Assembly: GCF_021462405.1 (NCBI RefSeq)
Contig: NZ_JAKEDU010000002.1
Coordinates: 62,001-126,000 of the forward strand
Length of the DNA: 64,000 nucleotides
Direction: 5' to 3'
Source of the DNA: Thermus tengchongensis
Lineage (GTDB): Bacteria > Deinococcota > Deinococci > Deinococcales > Thermaceae
In this document: positions 35,471 through 44,161 of the stretch, one piece after another
How the letters are laid out: the number at the start of each line of letters is the position of its first letter
How positions within the stretch are numbered: the first letter of the stretch is position 1
Position numbers and translations under genes: made by a program
Notes under the pieces: model-generated
Databases searched by the model: none
Told to the model about the DNA's origin: nothing
Seen by the model: only the letters and a program-made list of their open reading frames with translations

Positions 35471-36031
35471 CTAGAGGAAAAGCCCCCGGGTCCGGAGCTG
35501 GAAGCCGGGAAGCTCGGGGTCCAAGGACACCGCCTCCTGGTCCTGGTAGGAGGTCGCCCCCTCCTTCCGAAACACCTCCACCCGGTGAGCGTAGGGGTCC
35601 AGGAGGACCACCAGACCCACTCCATTTTTCAGGTAAAGGGCCGCTTTTTCCCGAAGCTCCTCCACGCTTTGGCTCCGGGAACGAACCTCGAAGGCGGCAT
35701 CAGGGGCCAAGGGAGGAAACCCTTCCCGCTCCTCCGGGGTAAGGGCCAGCCAGCGCTCCTTGCGCACGAAGGCCGCATCGGGGGAGAGGACGGAGCCGTC
35801 GGGCAGCTTAAAGCCCGTGGAAGCGTCAAAGACCACCCCCAGGGACTGGGCCTCGTTCCAGCGGTAGAGCTGGCCCAGCACCGCCGCGCCCATCCTGCCG
35901 CCTTCGCCGCCCGTGGGGGACACGAGAAGCCTCCCATCGGCCCCGCGCTCAAACTGCCAGCCGGGGTTGCGCTCCAAAAGGGCCCGGAGCTCCTCATCGC
36001 TCACCGGGCGCAGGAGGTCCAGGACAGGCAC
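35471..36031 (-). CDS. Uma2-family (DUF820) endonuclease-like protein
   Basis: 186 residues. PD-(D/E)xK-type fold pattern: FERGADGRLLVSPTGGEGGR, VLSPDAAFVRKERW, PDAAFEVRSRSQSVEELREKAALYLKNGVGLVVLLDP. The acidic residues and the E-x-R/S motif are in place. Uma2 genes are abundant in cyanobacteria and Thermus and their biological role is unknown; no nuclease activity is proven for most. It sits between hom and thrC, 4 bases after hom. Two more members occur at 60185 and 61403. Confidence 0.85.
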   Translation of the reverse strand: MPVLDLLRPVSDEELRALLERNPGWQFERGADGRLLVSPTGGEGGRMGAAVLGQLYRWNEAQSLGVVFDASTGFKLPDGSVLSPDAAFVRKERWLALTPEEREGFPPLAPDAAFEVRSRSQSVEELREKAALYLKNGVGLVVLLDPYAHRVEVFRKEGATSYQDQEAVSLDPELPGFQLRTRGLFL

Positions 36032-36035
36032 GCCC

Positions 36036-37034
36036 TCATTCTACCTCGGGGAAGGGGCTTCCCTCCGCCAGGGGGGCCTTGGCCTGGGGAGCGGGCAGGT
36101 GGCCGGGGGCCCCGGAAAGGAGGCGAAAGAGGTCGGCGAGGAGGCCGCTGGCCGTGGCGTCGCCCCCGGCTCCCGGTCCCGTCACGAAGACCTCGCCCAA
36201 GGGGTGCGCCCGCACGAGGAGGGCGTTCCCCCGGGCCTGGGCCAGGGGGTGGCCTTGGGGAAGGCGCCTCGGAGCCACCTCCGCCCGCCAGCGGCCTCCT
36301 TGCCCGTAGAGGCTGGCCAAGAGGCGCACCCTTTCCCCTTGGGCCTCCGCCCCTTTCAGGGCTTCCGGGGTGAGGCCGCTTATGCCCTTGGCCCGCACCT
36401 CGGGGAAGGGGAAGCCGGGGTCCACGAGCAGCCTAGCGAGAAGGGTGAGCTTGTGGGCGGCATCTATACCCTCCACGTCCAGGGTGGGGTCGGCCTCGGC
36501 GTAGCCTAAGCGCTGGGCCTCGAGGAGGGCCTCCCCGTAGGTGCGCCCCTTCTCCATCTCCTGCAGGATGAAGAGGGTGGTGCCGTTCAGGATGCCGTGG
36601 AGTTCCAGAAGCTGGCTTCCCCTAAGGGTTTCCAAAAAGGAAAGGGCTGGGGTGCCGGCCATAACGCTGGCCTCGTGGTAGATGAGCCCCTCCTCGGCGA
36701 AGGGGCGGAGCTTGTCCCAAGCCTCCGCCAGAAGGGCCTTGTTGGCGGTGATGAGGGGGATGCCGGCCTCGAGGGCGGGAAGGACTAGCCCCAAGGGCGC
36801 TTCCACCCCCCCCATGGCCTCCACCACCACGTCCGCCTCCAAGAGGTCGGGGGGCTCTAGCCGGAGGAGTTCCGCCGGAATGGGACGGGGCTTGGCGGGA
36901 TCCCGCACCAAGACCCCCAGAAAGCGGGGAGAAAAACCCAGGGCGTGGAAGTCCGAAAGGCGCTCCTGGACCAGCCGGTAAAACGCGCTTCCCACGGTGC
37001 CGCCTCCCAAGAGGGCGATCTTTAGGGTTTCCAT
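36036..37034 (-). CDS. hom: Homoserine dehydrogenase
   Basis: 332 residues. NAD(P) site LKIALLGGGTVGSAFYRL, ANKALLAE, YHEASVMAGTPALSF, LHGILNGTTLFILQEME and AEADPTLDVEGIDAAHKL. Reduces aspartate semialdehyde to homoserine. It has no C-terminal ACT domain, unlike the roughly 430-residue enzymes, so threonine feedback through ACT is not expected. Leaderless start with TATAAT 7 bases upstream. First gene of the hom-Uma2-thrC unit. Confidence 0.95.
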   Translation of the reverse strand: METLKIALLGGGTVGSAFYRLVQERLSDFHALGFSPRFLGVLVRDPAKPRPIPAELLRLEPPDLLEADVVVEAMGGVEAPLGLVLPALEAGIPLITANKALLAEAWDKLRPFAEEGLIYHEASVMAGTPALSFLETLRGSQLLELHGILNGTTLFILQEMEKGRTYGEALLEAQRLGYAEADPTLDVEGIDAAHKLTLLARLLVDPGFPFPEVRAKGISGLTPEALKGAEAQGERVRLLASLYGQGGRWRAEVAPRRLPQGHPLAQARGNALLVRAHPLGEVFVTGPGAGGDATASGLLADLFRLLSGAPGHLPAPQAKAPLAEGSPFPEVE

Positions 37035-37041
37035 GGGGGAG

Positions 37042-37047
37042 ATTATA
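37042..37047 (-). promoter_or_regulatory. Leaderless -10 box of hom
   Basis: Perfect TATAAT on the minus strand, 7 bases before ATG 37034. Confidence 0.65.
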
Positions 37048-37080
37048 CGGAGAGGTGGCCCCTCCCCTACCCTCGGGGTT

Positions 37081-37086
37081 TAGGCT
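37081..37086 (+). promoter_or_regulatory. Leaderless -10 box of queG
   Basis: TAGGCT ends 6 bases before GTG 37093. Confidence 0.5.
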
Positions 37087-37092
37087 AGGAAG

Positions 37093-38241
37093 GTGGACCC
37101 CAAGGCCCTCCTGGAGGAAGCCGCACGGGAGCGGGGCCTGGAGGTGGCCTGGGCTCCCCTGGAACCCATGGCCGGGGCCGAGGCCCGCTTCCGCCGCTGG
37201 CTGGTGGCAGGGCGGCACGGGGGGATGGCCTACCTGGAACGGGGGGTGGCGGAGCGCTTCCATCCCCAAAGCCGCTTCCCCTGGGCAAGGAGCGCCCTCC
37301 TCCTCCTCGCCCCCTACGCCTACCCCGACCCCGGGGTGCCCAAGGGGGGCTTCCGGGTGGGGCGGGTAGCCCGGTACGCTTGGGTGCGGGACTACCACCT
37401 CCTCCTGGGGGAGGAGCTGAGGCGCCTCGAGGCCCTGGTGCAGGGCCTGGGGCTTCCCGCCAAGGGCTACGTGGACCATGGGCCCCTCCCCGAGCGCACC
37501 CTGGCAGCCCTAACTGGGGTGGGCTGGATTGGAAAAAGCGGGATGTTCCTCTCCCCGGCTTTCGGCGTGCACGCCTTTATCGGCGTCCTCCTCACGCCCC
37601 TGGAGGTGGAAGCCCCCCCGTCCCATCCCGACCGCTGTGGCCGCTGCACCCGTTGCCTGGCGGCCTGCCCCACGGGGGCCCTCCTGGGGGATGGCACCCT
37701 GGACGCCCGGCGTTGCGTGAGCTACCTCACGGTGGAGCACCGGGGCTTCATCCCCCCGGCCCTGTGGCGGGGAATGGGGGAGTGGCTCCTCGGGTGCGAC
37801 GGGTGCACGGAGGTATGCCCCTGGGAGCGGTTCGGCAAGGTCTGGCGGGGCTTCCGCCCCGAGCCTGAGCTGGCCCACCCTGACCTCACCGAGTTCTTCC
37901 GCCTTTCCGGGCATGCTTTCCAAAGGAAGTACGGGGGCACCGCCTTCGCCCGCCCCGGGAGGGCCCGCATGGCCCGCAACGCCCTCATCGTCCTCAGCAA
38001 CCTGGGCCTGGGGGAGGGCCTGATGCGGGAAGCGGCCAAGGACCCCAACCCCCTGGTGCGGCGCACCGCCCTCCACGCCCTCCACCGGGCCGGCCTGGGG
38101 GTTGAAGCCTTCCGGCAGGACCCCGACCCCCAGGTGCGGGCCGAGGCCCTAGTCCTGCTGGGGGAAGCGCCCGGTGCGGTAGACCTTTTCCAGAACCGGA
38201 GGGAGTCCCCAGGCCCTGAGGTCAAAGATCAGAGGGCCTAG
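37093..38241 (+). CDS. queG: Epoxyqueuosine reductase
   Basis: 382 residues. Cobalamin-dependent last step of queuosine synthesis in tRNA. N-terminal part with YLERGVAERFHPQSRFPWARS and VDHGPLPERTLAALTGVGWIGKSGMFLSP; two 4Fe-4S motifs CGRCTRCLAACPTGAL (about 180-195) and CDGCTEVCPWE (about 236-246); C-terminal HEAT-like repeats. GTG start is leaderless. The 3' end overlaps the convergent phosphoesterase gene by 93 bases. Confidence 0.93.
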   Translation: MDPKALLEEAARERGLEVAWAPLEPMAGAEARFRRWLVAGRHGGMAYLERGVAERFHPQSRFPWARSALLLLAPYAYPDPGVPKGGFRVGRVARYAWVRDYHLLLGEELRRLEALVQGLGLPAKGYVDHGPLPERTLAALTGVGWIGKSGMFLSPAFGVHAFIGVLLTPLEVEAPPSHPDRCGRCTRCLAACPTGALLGDGTLDARRCVSYLTVEHRGFIPPALWRGMGEWLLGCDGCTEVCPWERFGKVWRGFRPEPELAHPDLTEFFRLSGHAFQRKYGGTAFARPGRARMARNALIVLSNLGLGEGLMREAAKDPNPLVRRTALHALHRAGLGVEAFRQDPDPQVRAEALVLLGEAPGAVDLFQNRRESPGPEVKDQRA

Positions 38242-38853
38242 GTCGTAGGGTACCTTGAGGAAGCGGACCTCGAGGGTCTCCGTGTCCAGGACCATGGCGT
38301 CGGCCCCGGGTTCCCCACTCAAGGAGAGGCCCACGCTTCCCGGATCCGCCACCAGGCCCAGGCCCACCCGGCGGGATAGGGGAAGGTGCCGGCCTCCCAG
38401 GAGGAGGGTAGCGGCACCGTAGCGCTCCAGATGGGGCAGGAGCTGGTTGGCGGGGCCCAGGAGGTCCAGGTGTTTCTCGGGGTTGCCAGGGGTGCCGTGG
38501 AAGGCCACCAGCCGGTTTTCCCCGTAAACTTTCCGGTGGGAAAGCCTTAGGGAGCGGAGGTAGTTGAGCTCCCTTTCTGAAAGTTGGGACCGGGTCCATT
38601 CCAAGGTGGCCTTGCCCACCCCTTCGGGTAGGGTGCCCGGCAAGGGGTAGGCTACCCTCAGGTCCCAGGCCCCGGCGATGGTGGGAAGCCCTTCCTTCAT
38701 CAGGCGTGCGATGACCTGCTTGGGATGGGGGCCGTAGCCCACCAGGTCCCCGAGCACCAGGACCTCGTCCACACCTTCTTCCCGCAGGGCCTCGAGGGCG
38801 GCCTCGAAAGCCGGTAGGTTGGCGTGGATGTCGGAAAGGACCCCTAGCCGCAT
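38149..38853 (-). CDS. Metallophosphoesterase-family protein with altered motifs
   Basis: 234 residues. The first motifs are intact: SDIHANLPAFEAALEAL and LVLGDLVGYGPHP. The GNHD motif is replaced by GAWD (TIAGAWDLRVAY) and the late GHTH motif by GGRH (LLLGGRHLPLS); the middle His in FHGTPGN is kept. Two metal-site residues are therefore lost, which suggests weak or changed activity. Relatives are diadenosine tetraphosphatase and YfcE-like phosphodiesterases. Its last 93 bases overlap queG in convergent orientation. Confidence 0.75.
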   Translation of the reverse strand: MRLGVLSDIHANLPAFEAALEALREEGVDEVLVLGDLVGYGPHPKQVIARLMKEGLPTIAGAWDLRVAYPLPGTLPEGVGKATLEWTRSQLSERELNYLRSLRLSHRKVYGENRLVAFHGTPGNPEKHLDLLGPANQLLPHLERYGAATLLLGGRHLPLSRRVGLGLVADPGSVGLSLSGEPGADAMVLDTETLEVRFLKVPYDLGPLIFDLRAWGLPPVLEKVYRTGRFPQQD

Positions 38854-38911
38854 GGGTTCATTTTCCCACGCAACTTGGGAAAGACCTGTGAAAGAACCTG
38901 AGCCTACCCCT

Positions 38912-38917
38912 TATGTT
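38912..38917 (+). promoter_or_regulatory. Leaderless -10 box of lnt
   Basis: TATGTT ends 6 bases before GTG 38924. GAAAG direct repeats with an 11-base period (38879 and 38890) lie just upstream. Confidence 0.45.
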
Positions 38918-38923
38918 AAAAGG

Positions 38924-40255
38924 GTGCGGCCCTTTCTCCTGGGCCTCCTCCTGGCCCTTACCCTGCCTCCTTTCCCTTTCGGTTTTTTCGCCCCAGTGGT
39001 CCTGGCCTTTCTCCTTCAAGGGGGTTTCCGCACGGGATTCCTCACGGGCCTTGGGTTTTGGGGTTTGCACCTCATCTGGCTCCCCCAGAGCTTCACCGCC
39101 CTCTTCGGCCCCTTAGGCGCCCTGCCCTTCCTTCCCCTAGTGCTTCTCAAGGCCCTTTCCTTTGGCCTCCTCTTCGCCCTGACCCCCACGCCCCTGGCCC
39201 GGGTGGGGGGCTGGGTGGTCCTGGAGTGGCTCACGGAGCAAGGGGCCTTCGCCTTCCCCTGGGGCTTTTTGGGCTACAGCCTGGTGGAGGCCCCGGGGCG
39301 GCTGCTCGCCGCCTTGGGCGGGGTCTACCTGCTCTCCCTCCTGGTCCTCCTCTTCGCCTGGGGGTTCCAGAGGCGGCTTTGGGCCCTCCTCCTGCCCTGG
39401 GGGGTCCTCTGGCTCCTCCCCCTGCCCGGGGCCGCTGGGGAGGAGCGGGCCCTCCTGGTCCAAGGGAACATCAACCCCCTCCAGAAGGTGCACGGGGAGC
39501 TGGAGGAGGCCACCTACCTCCGCCTCACGGAGGCGGGCCTCGAGGCCCATCCCGAGGCCCGGATCGTGGTCTGGCCCGAGACCGCGGTGTGGCGCATCCC
39601 CCAGGGCACCGCCCAGGTCCTGGAGGGGCGCCCCCTCCTCACCGGCCTCAACCTCCTGGGCCCCAACCGGGCCGTCCTCTACGGGGAGGGGGAGGTCCTG
39701 GCCCACTACGACAAAACCCGCCTGGTGCCTTTCGGGGAGTGGTTCCCCTTCCGGGAGGCCTTGGGGGGGGTTTACGGCTTCTTCTTCCGGGTCTTCGGGC
39801 TGGAGGGGCTCACCGACCGCATCCCTGGGGAGGGGGTGGCCCCCTTGGGCCCTTACGGGGCCATGATCTGCTACGAGTCGGTCTTCCCCTCCGTGGCCCG
39901 GGCCCTGGCCGGGGAAGGGGCCAGGGTCCTGGTTCTCCTCACCAACGACGCCTGGTTCGGCCCCTCTTTCGGGGGGAGGCAGCACTTCGCCCTAGGGCGC
40001 CTGCGGGCGGTGGAGACGGGACGCTGGCTGCTAAGGGCGGGCAACGATGGGATCACCGCCAGCATCGATCCCTTGGGCCGGGTGGTGGCCCAGATCCCCC
40101 CGCACCGCGAGGGGTACCTCCTCGCCCCCTTCGCCTTCCGGGAGGGGAGGACCCCTTATGTGCGCCTCGGGGACTGGGCGGTGGGCTTGGCGTTGACGCT
40201 CTTTCTCCTGGGCCTTATCCTTAGGATGCGCGCGCCGGGGTGGCGGAACCGGTAG
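38924..40255 (+). CDS. lnt: Apolipoprotein N-acyltransferase
   Basis: 443 residues from GTG 38924, chosen for the -10 box 6 bases upstream; GTG 38888 would add 12 residues. About six N-terminal membrane helices, then a nitrilase-type domain with the catalytic triad in WPETAVW (Glu), YDKTRLVPFGE (Lys) and MICYES (Cys), followed by one C-terminal helix. Adds the third acyl chain to lipoproteins. The last seven codons lie inside tRNA-Leu, and the stop TAG (40253-40255) is part of the tRNA D-arm. Confidence 0.93.
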   Translation: MRPFLLGLLLALTLPPFPFGFFAPVVLAFLLQGGFRTGFLTGLGFWGLHLIWLPQSFTALFGPLGALPFLPLVLLKALSFGLLFALTPTPLARVGGWVVLEWLTEQGAFAFPWGFLGYSLVEAPGRLLAALGGVYLLSLLVLLFAWGFQRRLWALLLPWGVLWLLPLPGAAGEERALLVQGNINPLQKVHGELEEATYLRLTEAGLEAHPEARIVVWPETAVWRIPQGTAQVLEGRPLLTGLNLLGPNRAVLYGEGEVLAHYDKTRLVPFGEWFPFREALGGVYGFFFRVFGLEGLTDRIPGEGVAPLGPYGAMICYESVFPSVARALAGEGARVLVLLTNDAWFGPSFGGRQHFALGRLRAVETGRWLLRAGNDGITASIDPLGRVVAQIPPHREGYLLAPFAFREGRTPYVRLGDWAVGLALTLFLLGLILRMRAPGWRNR

Positions 40256-40320
40256 ACGCGGCAGACTCAAAATCTGCTGTCCGCAAGGACGTGCGGGTTC
40301 GAGTCCCGCCCCCGGCACCA
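40234..40320 (+). tRNA. tRNA-Leu (CAA), overlapping the end of lnt
   Basis: 87 bases including CCA, class II with a long variable arm (TGTCCGCAAGGACGT). Acceptor GCCGGGG/CCCCGGC, anticodon loop CTCAAAA. The first 22 bases are also the end of lnt. Probably cut out of the lnt transcript by RNase P, because no separate promoter is visible. Confidence 0.96.
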
Positions 40321-40330
40321 AAAGGGTCAG

Positions 40331-40358
40331 GCCTGAAGGGCTTGGCCCTTAGGCTTTT
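40331..40358 (+). terminator. Terminator after tRNA-Leu
   Basis: GCCTGAAGGGC, loop TTG, GCCCTTAGGC (one bulge), then TTTTAT. A strong intrinsic terminator. Confidence 0.85.
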
Positions 40359-40960
40359 ATACCCCTTCCACCCGCATCCCCGGGACCTCCAAAAGCCGGG
40401 CCAGCTAGACGGGGTGCGCAGGCCAAGCAGGGGCGGTAACCAGGTTGCCGTCCGCCACCGCCTGGTCCACCAGCACCTCCACAGTACTGGGCCCCGGCCA
40501 GGGTAAGCTCCGGGCCTACCGCGGGGTAGGCGGTGGCCTTACGCCCCTTCATGACCCCGGCGGCTGTAAGCACCTGAAGGCCATGGCAGATGACGGCCAC
40601 GGGCTTATTGGCGGCAAGAAGTGGCGTACGATTTCCAGGACCATGGGCGTCCAAGGATGTGCTCCGGGGCCCGCCCGCCAGGTACCCCTAGGGCGTCGTA
40701 TTGGGCAGGGTCCACCTCGTCAAAGGTGGGGTTCAGCAGGGTGAGGTTGCGGCCGGGCTTTTCCGAATAGGTTTGGTCCCCCTCGAAGCCGTGCACCGCG
40801 GTGCGGATCCGCTGGCCAGAGCGCTTGCCTGGGCAGGCGGCGTGCACCTCAAAGCCCAGCATCTTCAGGGCTTGGAAGGGCACCATGACCTCGTAGTCTT
40901 GTCTTCCACGAAGTTGCCCAACAAAAGTGAAGATCGCGCCGTATTTCCCCCCTTTGCCCT
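40357..40960 (-). pseudogene. Decayed DJ-1/PfpI-family gene
   Basis: Fragments in several frames add up to one DJ-1/PfpI deglycase-like protein: VGNFVED then [62 protein letters not shown], then [27 protein letters not shown] (nucleophile Cys), [49 protein letters not shown]. Each step needs a frame change (near 40905, 40640, 40620 and 40490) and one TAG interrupts the end. The region 40961-41049 shows no further coding match. The start of the original gene is unclear. Confidence 0.85.
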
Positions 40961-41049
40961 TCGGGATTCCTTGGAATCCTGCCTTGGGACCGCGAGAGGG
41001 GTGGCGCCAAGGAGGATCTTTACGGGGGTTTACCAAGGCGGGGATGGGG

Positions 41050-41817
41050 CTACCCTCCCTCGCCGGTCCTCGGTTTCTCCCACAGGGCCAGAATGTAACC
41101 TGGTTCAGACTCCAGCTGGGGTGGGCTACCGAGCGCTTTTTGAAGGAGATCGCTCAGCTCCTCGGGGGAAAACCTGTGGGCGAGAGGGGGCCCCTCCTCC
41201 TCTTGGCGGAAGGGCCACTCCAAAACCGCCACCCGCTTGGCCACCCGGGCTGCCTCCTTCAGGGCAGGGATGGGGTCTAGGTGGTGGAGGCTGAGGCCGA
41301 AGAAAGCCAGGTCGAAGCTGTGGTCGGGGAAGGGGAGGCTTTCCGCTCGGGCTTCCAGGAAGTGGGCTTCTCTTACCTTGGCCCGGGCCACCTCGAGGCG
41401 GTCGGACCTGGGGTCCACCCCCACGGTGAAAAGGCCCAGGGAGGCGAAGGCCTCGGCGAAAACCCCGGTGCCCGTGCCGATGTCCAGGGCACTTTGGGCC
41501 TTAAGGCCCTCCAGGGCTTTTTGGACGATTTCCAAAGGGGGAAAGCGCTTGAGGCGCTCAGGGCTACGGAAGGGGTCCTGGGCCTCGCAGGCATTGGTGA
41601 ACAGGGCCCACATCACCGTGGCCCCCTCCGCCGCAGCGGCTTGGAAGGCCGCCTCGAGGGCCCGGAAGACCGCCCCCTCTTCCCCGGAAAGCTCCGTGTG
41701 GGTGGGGTAGACGCGGTGCTCCACCCCGCTGGCCTCCAGGGTGGAAAGAGCCTGTTCCACCGCCCGGTAATCCCCCTGCAGAAGGGGGTAGAGGGCGAAC
41801 AGGACCTTCACCGCCAT
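41050..41817 (-). CDS. YkoF-like domain fused to a SAM methyltransferase
   Basis: 255 residues. Residues 1-80 ([45 protein letters not shown]) match the YkoF thiamine/HMP-binding half-domain. From about 105 a class I methyltransferase follows: [21 protein letters not shown] (SAM motif I), [40 protein letters not shown]. The substrate is unknown; the fusion hints at thiamine-related or metabolite-sensing methylation. Overlaps the upstream methyltransferase gene by 10 bases. Confidence 0.8.
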   Translation of the reverse strand: MAVKVLFALYPLLQGDYRAVEQALSTLEASGVEHRVYPTHTELSGEEGAVFRALEAAFQAAAAEGATVMWALFTNACEAQDPFRSPERLKRFPPLEIVQKALEGLKAQSALDIGTGTGVFAEAFASLGLFTVGVDPRSDRLEVARAKVREAHFLEARAESLPFPDHSFDLAFFGLSLHHLDPIPALKEAARVAKRVAVLEWPFRQEEEGPPLAHRFSPEELSDLLQKALGSPPQLESEPGYILALWEKPRTGEGG

Positions 41818-42452
41818 CTTCCCAAGTATAGGGCCCCACGGTTTCCTGCCCGTAGGCCTGCCTGATCCGCGTCGGGGAAGGGGGGCTCGGCCTCAGGGGC
41901 TAGGAAGACCGCCTCCCTTTCCGCTTCCGGCGGGCCCAGGAGGTCTTGCAGGTCCTCGCGGGTGAGGAAACGGGCCTGAGCCCAGGGGAGAACGCCCTTT
42001 TCCCCGAGCCTCCGGTACAGGGCCGCCCAGGGGGAGAGGGCCTCAAGGATCCCCACCAAGAGGCTTCCCCCGGGCTTCAAGACCCTCCTTGCCTCGGAAA
42101 GGGTTTTCCCCACGTCCTCCACGAACTCCAGCACGGTGAAGAGAAGGACCACGTCGAAGCTTTTCTCGGGAAAAGGAAGGGCTTCCCCCTGGCCTTCCAC
42201 CCACGTGGCTTCCGGCACCTTTCTTCGCCCCACCTGGAGCATGGCCGAAGAGGGTTCCAGCCCCACCTTACGGGCATAGGGAAGGCGCTTAAGCCAGTAG
42301 CCAGTTCCTGCTCCCACCTCCAAGAGGTCTTCCCCCGGAGGAAGAAGCGTTTCCAAAGCCTTTTCCTCCTCCGCGACGACAAAAGCTCCCAAGGGTGTCT
42401 CGTACCAAGACTCGTAGCCTTCGGCTAGGGTCGCAAAGGGATCTTCCCGCAT
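41808..42452 (-). CDS. Class I SAM-dependent methyltransferase
   Basis: 214 residues. DLLEVGAGTGYWLKRLPYARKVGLEPSSAML (motif I and II), FPEKSFDVVLLFTVLEFVEDVGKTLSEARRVLKPGGSLLVGIL (motifs of the UbiE/type 11 group). Small-molecule methyltransferase with no clear substrate. Transcribed just after the alpha-glucosidase gene (7-base gap) and before the YkoF fusion, so the three may be one operon. Confidence 0.85.
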   Translation of the reverse strand: MREDPFATLAEGYESWYETPLGAFVVAEEEKALETLLPPGEDLLEVGAGTGYWLKRLPYARKVGLEPSSAMLQVGRRKVPEATWVEGQGEALPFPEKSFDVVLLFTVLEFVEDVGKTLSEARRVLKPGGSLLVGILEALSPWAALYRRLGEKGVLPWAQARFLTREDLQDLLGPPEAEREAVFLAPEAEPPFPDADQAGLRAGNRGALYLGRWR

Positions 42453-42459
42453 CCTGGCC

Positions 42460-44046
42460 TTAGCTTAGTCGCACCACCACCCCTTCATCTGGGCGCAGGC
42501 GCAAGATGCCCTCCACGGCCTCCTCCCGGTCCAAGTGGGTGGAGAGGACCACTCCTCCCCTCCGGGGAAGGGGTAAAGCCCGCTCCTTGTCGGTGAAGTT
42601 CAGGGCCACCAGCCAGCCCTCCCCCCGCAGGTAGGCGTAGACCCCGCCTGCCGCCTGATAGGTGCGGTAGGCTCCGTAGAGGAGCTCAGGATCCTTCCGC
42701 AAGGCGATGAGGCGGCGCACCAGCTGGAGCATGGAGCGGGGATCCTGCTCCTGAGCGGCCACGTTCCTCAGCGGCCAGTCGGGGTTTAGGGGTAGCCAGG
42801 GTTCCACCGTGGAGAAACCCGCGTGAGGAGAGGCGTCCCAAGGCATAGGGGTGCGTTCGGGGTCCCGGCCCAGGGTGTGGTGGCCCGCAGGGGTGCGGTC
42901 CTTCTGCCTTAAGGCCGCTGGATCCTGCACCTTTTCCGGGGGGATTTCTCCGTTCGGCAGGGCCAGTTCGTCCCCGTAGTACCAGGTGGGGGTGCCCCGC
43001 AGGGTGAAAAGGAGCATGGCGGCCACCCGGGCCTGGGCTTCCCCGAGCCTCGAGGCCAACCGGGGCTGGTCGTGGTTGCCCAGAACCCAGTTGGGCCAGT
43101 CCCAGGGGGTGAGGAGGCTTTCGTATGCCTCCACGATGCGGGCAATGGTCTCGGGCTGCCAGTGGGGTAGGCCTTCGGTGATCAAGCTGAAGTTGAAGGG
43201 AAGGTGGCACCCCGCCCGGTAGTAACGCACCAGGCGGTGGAGGGGGAGGTAGATCTCCCCCACCATGACCCGTTCCTGTCCGGGCTGGCTGAACTCATCC
43301 AGGATATACCGCAACTCCCGCACGTAGGCGTAGGTTTCCGGCTGGTCCTCGGTGTAGGGGTGTTCGTGGCGCAGGCGATCGGGAAGCCCTGGCCGCCAGG
43401 AGGGGTTGCCCGGCTCGTCCCGGAAGAGGGGGTCCTTGGCCAAAAGCCAAAGCACGTCCACCCGAAAACCATCCACCCCCCGCCTTAGCCAGAAGCGCAT
43501 GGCCTCGTGGATGGCCTCCCGCACCTCGGGGTTTTGCCAGTTGAGGTCGGGTTGCTCCGGGAGGAAGAGGTGGAGGTAGTACTGGCCGGTGTACTCGTCC
43601 AGGGTCCAGGCGGGGCCCCCGAAGAAGCTCTGCCAGTTGTTGGGGGGGCCGCCATCCGGCCCTGGGTCCTTCCAGATGTACCAATCCCGCTTGGGATTGT
43701 CCCGGGAGCTTCGGGACTCCAAAAACCAGGGGTGCTGGTCCGAGGTGTGGTTGGGCACCAGGTCGATGAGGACCTTGAGGCCCAGGGCGTGGGCCTCCTT
43801 TAGGAGGCGGTCAAAGTCCTCCAGGGTGCCGAAGATGGGATCCACGTCGCAGTAGTCGGCCACGTCGTAGCCGAAGTCCTTCATGGGGCTCTTGTAGAAG
43901 GGGGAGAGCCAGAGGGTCCCCACCCCCAGGCCCTTCAGGTAGGGAAGCCTCCTGCGAATCCCCTCCAGGTCGCCGATGCCGTCCCCGTTGGTGTCCTGGA
44001 AGCTTCGCGGATAGATCTGGTAGATCACGGTTTCCTTCCACCACAT
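42460..44046 (-). CDS. GH13 alpha-glucosidase
   Basis: 528 residues. Family 13 hydrolase: WWKETVIYQIYPRSFQDTNGDGIGDLEGI, DLVPNHTSDQHPWF, VDGFRVDVLWLLAKD (nucleophile Asp), VMVGEIYLP (acid/base Glu) and VLGNHDQPRLAS (third Asp). Resembles oligo-1,6-glucosidase and Thermus alpha-glucosidases that act on maltose, isomaltose and sometimes trehalose. Divergent from otsA with leaderless -10 TAGACT. No signal peptide, so it acts in the cytoplasm. Confidence 0.92.
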   Translation of the reverse strand: MWWKETVIYQIYPRSFQDTNGDGIGDLEGIRRRLPYLKGLGVGTLWLSPFYKSPMKDFGYDVADYCDVDPIFGTLEDFDRLLKEAHALGLKVLIDLVPNHTSDQHPWFLESRSSRDNPKRDWYIWKDPGPDGGPPNNWQSFFGGPAWTLDEYTGQYYLHLFLPEQPDLNWQNPEVREAIHEAMRFWLRRGVDGFRVDVLWLLAKDPLFRDEPGNPSWRPGLPDRLRHEHPYTEDQPETYAYVRELRYILDEFSQPGQERVMVGEIYLPLHRLVRYYRAGCHLPFNFSLITEGLPHWQPETIARIVEAYESLLTPWDWPNWVLGNHDQPRLASRLGEAQARVAAMLLFTLRGTPTWYYGDELALPNGEIPPEKVQDPAALRQKDRTPAGHHTLGRDPERTPMPWDASPHAGFSTVEPWLPLNPDWPLRNVAAQEQDPRSMLQLVRRLIALRKDPELLYGAYRTYQAAGGVYAYLRGEGWLVALNFTDKERALPLPRRGGVVLSTHLDREEAVEGILRLRPDEGVVVRLS

Positions 44047-44052
44047 GCAAGG

Positions 44053-44058
44053 AGTCTA
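44053..44058 (-). promoter_or_regulatory. Leaderless -10 box of the alpha-glucosidase gene
   Basis: TAGACT on the minus strand, 6 bases before ATG 44046. Confidence 0.55.
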
Positions 44059-44148
44059 CACCCGGAGGGGCTGGGTATGGAAGTCTTTCCAAAAGGAGGA
44101 ACCCTGTGGATCGTGCAGAGGATCCAAAAAAGCCCCTCCCTTGCGGTT

Positions 44149-44154
44149 TATACT
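44149..44154 (+). promoter_or_regulatory. Leaderless -10 box of the trehalose operon
   Basis: TATACT ends 7 bases before ATG 44162 of otsA. No clear -35 element. Confidence 0.6.
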
Positions 44155-44161
44155 AGCCCTC

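Noticed and set aside
38877-38896. Third copy of the 11-bp repeat promoter between the phosphoesterase gene and lnt
   Set aside because: CTTTCACAGGTCTTTC on the minus strand resembles the motif and keeps the 11-base step, but the second half-site and the -10 spacing do not match, so it is not counted.
40601-41294. Plus-strand open frames over the decayed DJ-1 gene
   Set aside because: They are antisense shadows of the pseudogene and of the methyltransferase gene, with no family features.
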